DNA of 26,239 bases, taken from contig CAKPXR010000019.1 in the NCBI GenBank assembly GCA_934202215.1, positions 1 to 26,239 on the forward strand, written 5' to 3'. The DNA comes from an uncultured Veillonella sp. GTDB lineage: Bacteria > Bacillota > Negativicutes > Veillonellales > Veillonellaceae. The position numbers and the translations under genes were made by a program. Numbering within the stretch: the first letter of the stretch is position 1; each line of letters starts with the position of its first letter. Shown piece by piece: positions 22,776 to 26,239 of this stretch. The notes beneath the pieces are model-generated. The model did no database searches and had not been told where the DNA came from. It saw nothing but the letters and a program-made list of their open reading frames with translations.

Positions 22776-24116
22776 ATGAAAATTGTCATTGTAGGTGCTG
22801 GTAAGGTTGGCTATTCCTTGGCACAACGCTTGATACAAGATAATCATGATGTGTATGTTATCGATCGCTCGCCAGATCGTATACAAAATCTTGAAAACAC
22901 ATTAGATGTTAGCCTTGTTCAAGGTAACGGAAGTGATATACAATTACTGAATGAAATCGGTATGGATGATGTAGGAATGTTTATCGCTGTTACTGATTCC
23001 GATGAAGTAAATATGCTATCCTGTGCTGTAGCTAAAATGACAGGTGTTCCTACAACGATTGCTCGTGTTCGAGATAATACTGTAGCAGAACATATGGATG
23101 ATGAGATGCGTTCTAAACTAGGGATAGATTTATTTATCAATCCTGAAATGGTTACGGCTCAAGAGCTTTTACAAATTTTAGAAACACCATCAGCTATTGA
23201 TGTTGAGGAATTTGGACAAGGTTCTGTGCGTCTCATGGAATTTAAGATTACAGATGATATTCCATTAATAGGACAACCTTTAAAAGAAATTAAATTCCCT
23301 GAAGGTGTCTTACTAGTAGGTGTTTTACGCTATGGTGAAATGATTATTCCACATGGTGAAAGTGTTTTACAAGTTGATGATAGTGTTTTCTTTTTAGGAT
23401 TGAAAGAATCTGTTGAAGAGGTAGAAAATCTTTGGTTCCATAATCATAATACATTCTATAAACGGGCAGTTATTATTGGGGCTGGTTTATTAGGTAGAAA
23501 TTTAACAGTTCTTTTAGAACAAGCTGGATTCTCTGTAAAAGTTATTGAAAAAGATTTTGACCGTTGTGAACAGCTAGCTAATCTTGTAGATAAATCAATG
23601 GTTATTAACGGAGAGGCTACAGATTTTGACCTTTTAGAAGCAGAAGAAATTGCTGATAGTGATGTTATCATTGCACTTACAGATGATGATAAACTCAATC
23701 TATTAGTTGCCCTTGTAGGAAAGCATATGGGGATTCCTAAGACTGTGGTTCGAGTAGGTCGACCTGAGTACATTATGCTTATGGAACAAGTAGGCATTGA
23801 TGTCGTATTCTCTCCACGTTTATTTACAGCTAGTCAAATTTTACGTTTTGTTCGAAGCGGAGAAGGGGTTTTATCCATCTCTACTTTTGAAGGTGGGAAA
23901 GCGGAATCTATTGAGGTTGCTATTACAAGTGAATCACCGGTGGCCGGTAAAAAATTGAAAGATATACGTTTACCAGGAAAGGCTTTAGTTGGTGTTATTT
24001 TACGTGGTGATGAAGCTATTGTGCCACGTGGTAATACTGAGATTTTAGATGGAGATCACATTGTTCTCTTTGCGTTACCTGAATCAGTAAGTAAATTACT
24101 TAAATATCTAACCTAG
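22776..24116 (+). CDS. trkA: Trk potassium uptake regulatory subunit TrkA
   Basis: TrkA is the cytoplasmic NAD(H)-binding ring that gates the TrkH potassium channel. The 446-residue protein has two tandem units. The first is a Rossmann RCK_N domain (MKIVIVGAGKVGYSLAQRL at 1-19, followed by the acidic D in YVIDRS) with its RCK_C domain (about 140-225). The second repeats this from about 230 (VIIGAGLLGRNL) with an RCK_C domain to the end. That double arrangement is the Trk type, in contrast to single-unit KtrA. trkH follows after 12 bases. Confidence 0.95.
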   Translation: MKIVIVGAGKVGYSLAQRLIQDNHDVYVIDRSPDRIQNLENTLDVSLVQGNGSDIQLLNEIGMDDVGMFIAVTDSDEVNMLSCAVAKMTGVPTTIARVRDNTVAEHMDDEMRSKLGIDLFINPEMVTAQELLQILETPSAIDVEEFGQGSVRLMEFKITDDIPLIGQPLKEIKFPEGVLLVGVLRYGEMIIPHGESVLQVDDSVFFLGLKESVEEVENLWFHNHNTFYKRAVIIGAGLLGRNLTVLLEQAGFSVKVIEKDFDRCEQLANLVDKSMVINGEATDFDLLEAEEIADSDVIIALTDDDKLNLLVALVGKHMGIPKTVVRVGRPEYIMLMEQVGIDVVFSPRLFTASQILRFVRSGEGVLSISTFEGGKAESIEVAITSESPVAGKKLKDIRLPGKALVGVILRGDEAIVPRGNTEILDGDHIVLFALPESVSKLLKYLT

Positions 24117-24128
24117 TTTGGAGGGACT

Positions 24129-25616
24129 ATGCGCATTCAAATTGTCATGTCCTTAGTGGGGCGGCTATTATATATATTTGGGATTTTTACATTAATTCCT
24201 TTTATATATGGTGTAGTATTTGAAACTGCATATTGGTCATTTTTGATTACTACCGGTATTTCATTCGGCTTAGGTGGACTTTTATCTTATTATGGCAAAG
24301 AAACTCAAAGCTTTAGTCTCCGGGATGGGTTTTTAGTAGTATCAGCTACGTGGATATTAACCGTTATCTTAGGCTCCTTACCATTTCTGGGGAGTGGTAT
24401 CTTAGTCAATGTATTTGATGCACTATTTGAAGCGACATCAGGGATTACGGCAACTGGTGCTACTATTATTAATAGTGTAGATGATTTACCGAATACATTT
24501 GTATTATGGCGTGGTCTTATGCACTGGATTGGTGGGATGGGGATTATTGTCCTAATTTTATCCTTCTTGAATAACCTTGGTGCTGACGCAGCTCATATGT
24601 TTAATGCAGAAGCATCAGTACCAAAACCAGGTGTAGTTATGCCTCGTATTCAATCTATGGCTACAAAACTTTGGCGCTTATATGTTGCTTTTACCGCTAT
24701 TTGTTTCGTTATGCTATGGGCTGGTGGTATAGATCCTTTTGATGCACTTAATTATGCATTTTCCATTATTGCTACGGGTGGTTTTGCGCCTACATCTGCA
24801 GGTACATTTATATATGAATCTAGCAACTATATCTGTTTTGTATTTATATTTTTCATGATACTTGCTGGTGGTAATTTTGCAGTATATTACAATGCACTTC
24901 AAAAAGGGATTCGCGTTTTAATTGATGATTTTGAAACACGCATGTATTGGCTTGTTGTATTAATAGGGATAATCATAATCGCACTATCTTTGGCTTTACA
25001 ATCATCTATGGATAATCCAATACAAATTATTAGAGATGCGGCGTTCAATCTTGTATCGATTCAAACTGGTAGTGGGTTTGCTGTTAGTGATTATGATTTA
25101 TGGCCAGCAGCTGCGCAGATGATGCTCTTTATTTCATCATTTTTTGGTGGTTGTAGTGGTTCTACAACAGGGGGCGTAAAAATTATTCGGCTCATTATTC
25201 TCATTAAGAGTAGCATTATTTATTTAAGAAAAGCAATTCACCCTGAAATGGTACAAGTAGTTCGAATTAATGGTAAACCAATGCCTACTAAGTGGATACA
25301 GATGACACATCAATTTTTATTTTTATATTTAATGATTTATGTGATATCTGTATTCCTTATGACTTGTTCGGGAATGTCTACTTATGATGCTATGCAAATT
25401 ATAACAGCCTTTCTTAGTAATGTAGGCATTGGCTTTGGTGGGTTTGGTCCCACAGATTCATTTGGTGCTATGTCCGATGGTGCTAAATGTGTTGCTATAG
25501 CAGACATGTTATTAGGGCGTTTAGAATTATTTACCATTCTTGTTATGCTTCATCCTCAATTCTGGGAAGGGTATTTTATTAAAAAACAACCTTCCAAGCG
25601 GTATCGTATCCTATAG
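24129..25616 (+). CDS. trkH: Trk potassium transporter membrane subunit TrkH
   Basis: TrkH forms the membrane pore for potassium entry. The 495-residue protein shows four M1-P-M2 repeats plus N-terminal helices. The selectivity-filter loops are visible: TATG (107-110), ATGGF (215-219), TGSGF (313-317) and NVGIGFG (431-437), each carrying the filter glycine. MHWIGGMGIIVLILSFL (131-147) and the gating-loop sequence FFGGCSGSTTGGVKI (338-352) are typical. ATG 24129 follows GGAGGG by about five bases. A sodium-dependent variant cannot be excluded by sequence alone. Confidence 0.95.
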   Translation: MRIQIVMSLVGRLLYIFGIFTLIPFIYGVVFETAYWSFLITTGISFGLGGLLSYYGKETQSFSLRDGFLVVSATWILTVILGSLPFLGSGILVNVFDALFEATSGITATGATIINSVDDLPNTFVLWRGLMHWIGGMGIIVLILSFLNNLGADAAHMFNAEASVPKPGVVMPRIQSMATKLWRLYVAFTAICFVMLWAGGIDPFDALNYAFSIIATGGFAPTSAGTFIYESSNYICFVFIFFMILAGGNFAVYYNALQKGIRVLIDDFETRMYWLVVLIGIIIIALSLALQSSMDNPIQIIRDAAFNLVSIQTGSGFAVSDYDLWPAAAQMMLFISSFFGGCSGSTTGGVKIIRLIILIKSSIIYLRKAIHPEMVQVVRINGKPMPTKWIQMTHQFLFLYLMIYVISVFLMTCSGMSTYDAMQIITAFLSNVGIGFGGFGPTDSFGAMSDGAKCVAIADMLLGRLELFTILVMLHPQFWEGYFIKKQPSKRYRIL

Positions 25617-25631
25617 GAGGGCGCGAATAAT

Positions 25632-26228
25632 ATGAATATTATAAAACGCCCTCTAGGGCTTTATAAAGCGAATTGCTACGTACTCGTTAAAGATGGTAAA
25701 TCTTTAATAATTGATCCTGGATTTCATAGTAAGCATATCATTGAAATGGTAGGGGATTCTGAGCCTATAGCAGTTCTTTTAACACATGGTCATTGTGACC
25801 ATGTATCAGCTCTTGATGAGGTGTGTGAGCATTATAATATTCCTGCTTATTTACATCCTTTAGATCAAGAATTGTTACAATTAATTCGTCGCAGACCAAG
25901 TGTTTACAAGAGGAAAATGTATACTAATTGTAACAATTTAGTAACAGGTAAACTACAATTGGGACCTTTTGAAATTATTGTCCATCATACACCTGGTCAT
26001 AGTGCTGGTTCTGTTTGTTTTGAAATAGAAGGACATCTATTTTCTGGGGATACTGTATTCAAACAAAATGTAGGAAATACCGATAACTATAAGAGTAATC
26101 CAGAGGATTTAGTCACTAGTTTAAAGCATATATTAACATTGTCAAAGGATTTAATTATCGATCCAGGACATAAAGAATCTACAACATTAAAAGATGAAGA
26201 AGAATTCATCAAAAATATTGTAGGATAG
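25632..26228 (+). CDS. Metallo-beta-lactamase-fold hydrolase (glyoxalase II-like)
   Basis: The 198-residue protein is a compact metallo-beta-lactamase fold enzyme of the hydroxyacylglutathione hydrolase-like group (YcbL type). The metal ligands are all visible: HGHCDH at 52-57, H123 in TPGHSAGS, D140 in FSGDTVF and H180 in DPGHKE. It is shorter than true glyoxalase II (about 250 residues) because the C-terminal substrate-binding domain is missing. The substrate is therefore uncertain, and thioester hydrolysis is only a family-level guess. AGGAGGG overlapping the trkH end lies about ten bases upstream of ATG 25632. The last bases of the window after it contain TTGACA, possibly the -35 box of the next unit. 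Confidence 0.88.
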   Translation: MNIIKRPLGLYKANCYVLVKDGKSLIIDPGFHSKHIIEMVGDSEPIAVLLTHGHCDHVSALDEVCEHYNIPAYLHPLDQELLQLIRRRPSVYKRKMYTNCNNLVTGKLQLGPFEIIVHHTPGHSAGSVCFEIEGHLFSGDTVFKQNVGNTDNYKSNPEDLVTSLKHILTLSKDLIIDPGHKESTTLKDEEEFIKNIVG

Positions 26229-26230
26229 TG

Positions 26231-26236
26231 TTGACA
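26231..26236 (+). promoter_or_regulatory. Consensus -35 hexamer at window edge
   Basis: TTGACA occurs three bases after the stop of the metallo-hydrolase gene and three bases before the window ends. It may be the -35 box of a downstream promoter; the -10 region is not in the window. Confidence 0.25.
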
Positions 26237-26239
26237 AAA

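Overview
The window is a low-GC, gene-dense chromosomal segment in which every recognised gene reads on the + strand. Gene content points to a Firmicutes-type bacterium, most likely the Negativicutes and probably Veillonella or a close relative. The grounds are the hpf-secA-prfB order, split transketolase, csaB beside a DUF5693-like membrane protein, ftsEX-M23-ctp, and the obg-yhbY-proBA-nadD-yqeK-LCP-rsfS block. The genus is my inference from gene order and base composition; no 16S rRNA is present.

Region by region: 1-75 is the right end of an IS3-family insertion sequence (last 13 codons of the transposase and the terminal inverted repeat). About 76-480 is AT-rich DNA without a gene. A consensus promoter then drives a cold-shock protein gene closed by a strong terminator (563-831). 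The ribosome hibernation factor hpf (999-1526) is its own unit, followed by a hairpin with an anti-Shine-Dalgarno-like loop and a strong terminator. A consensus promoter at 1667-1695, embedded in a 13-bp inverted repeat, starts secA. prfB (release factor 2) follows after a structured gap and needs a programmed +1 frameshift, here at UAA instead of the usual UGA.

From 5414 to 26228 the genes are packed with gaps of -11 to +67 bases and no convincing terminator. First come envelope genes: a DUF2993/LmeA-like exported protein, the DUF5693-like membrane protein and CsaB pyruvyl transferase. Then follow split transketolase, the FtsE-FtsX division ABC system with its M23 peptidase, and a C-terminal processing protease. 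Next are ribosome-assembly and metabolic genes: obg, yhbY, proB, proA, a 49-residue membrane protein I read directly from the sequence, nadD, yqeK, an LCP-family protein, rsfS and a CvfB-like S1 protein. The window closes with TrkA/TrkH potassium uptake and a metallo-beta-lactamase-fold hydrolase.

The common themes are translation (hpf, prfB, obg, yhbY, rsfS), export and envelope growth (secA, csaB, ftsEX-M23, ctp, LCP) and central metabolism. I see no defence system, prophage, CRISPR array, tRNA or rRNA. The most unusual points are the UAA frameshift site in prfB, the hidden small ORF between proA and nadD, the inverted repeat over the secA -35 box, the anti-SD-like hairpin after hpf, and an LCP protein lacking the usual active-site arginines. 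None of these amounts to a new multi-gene system.
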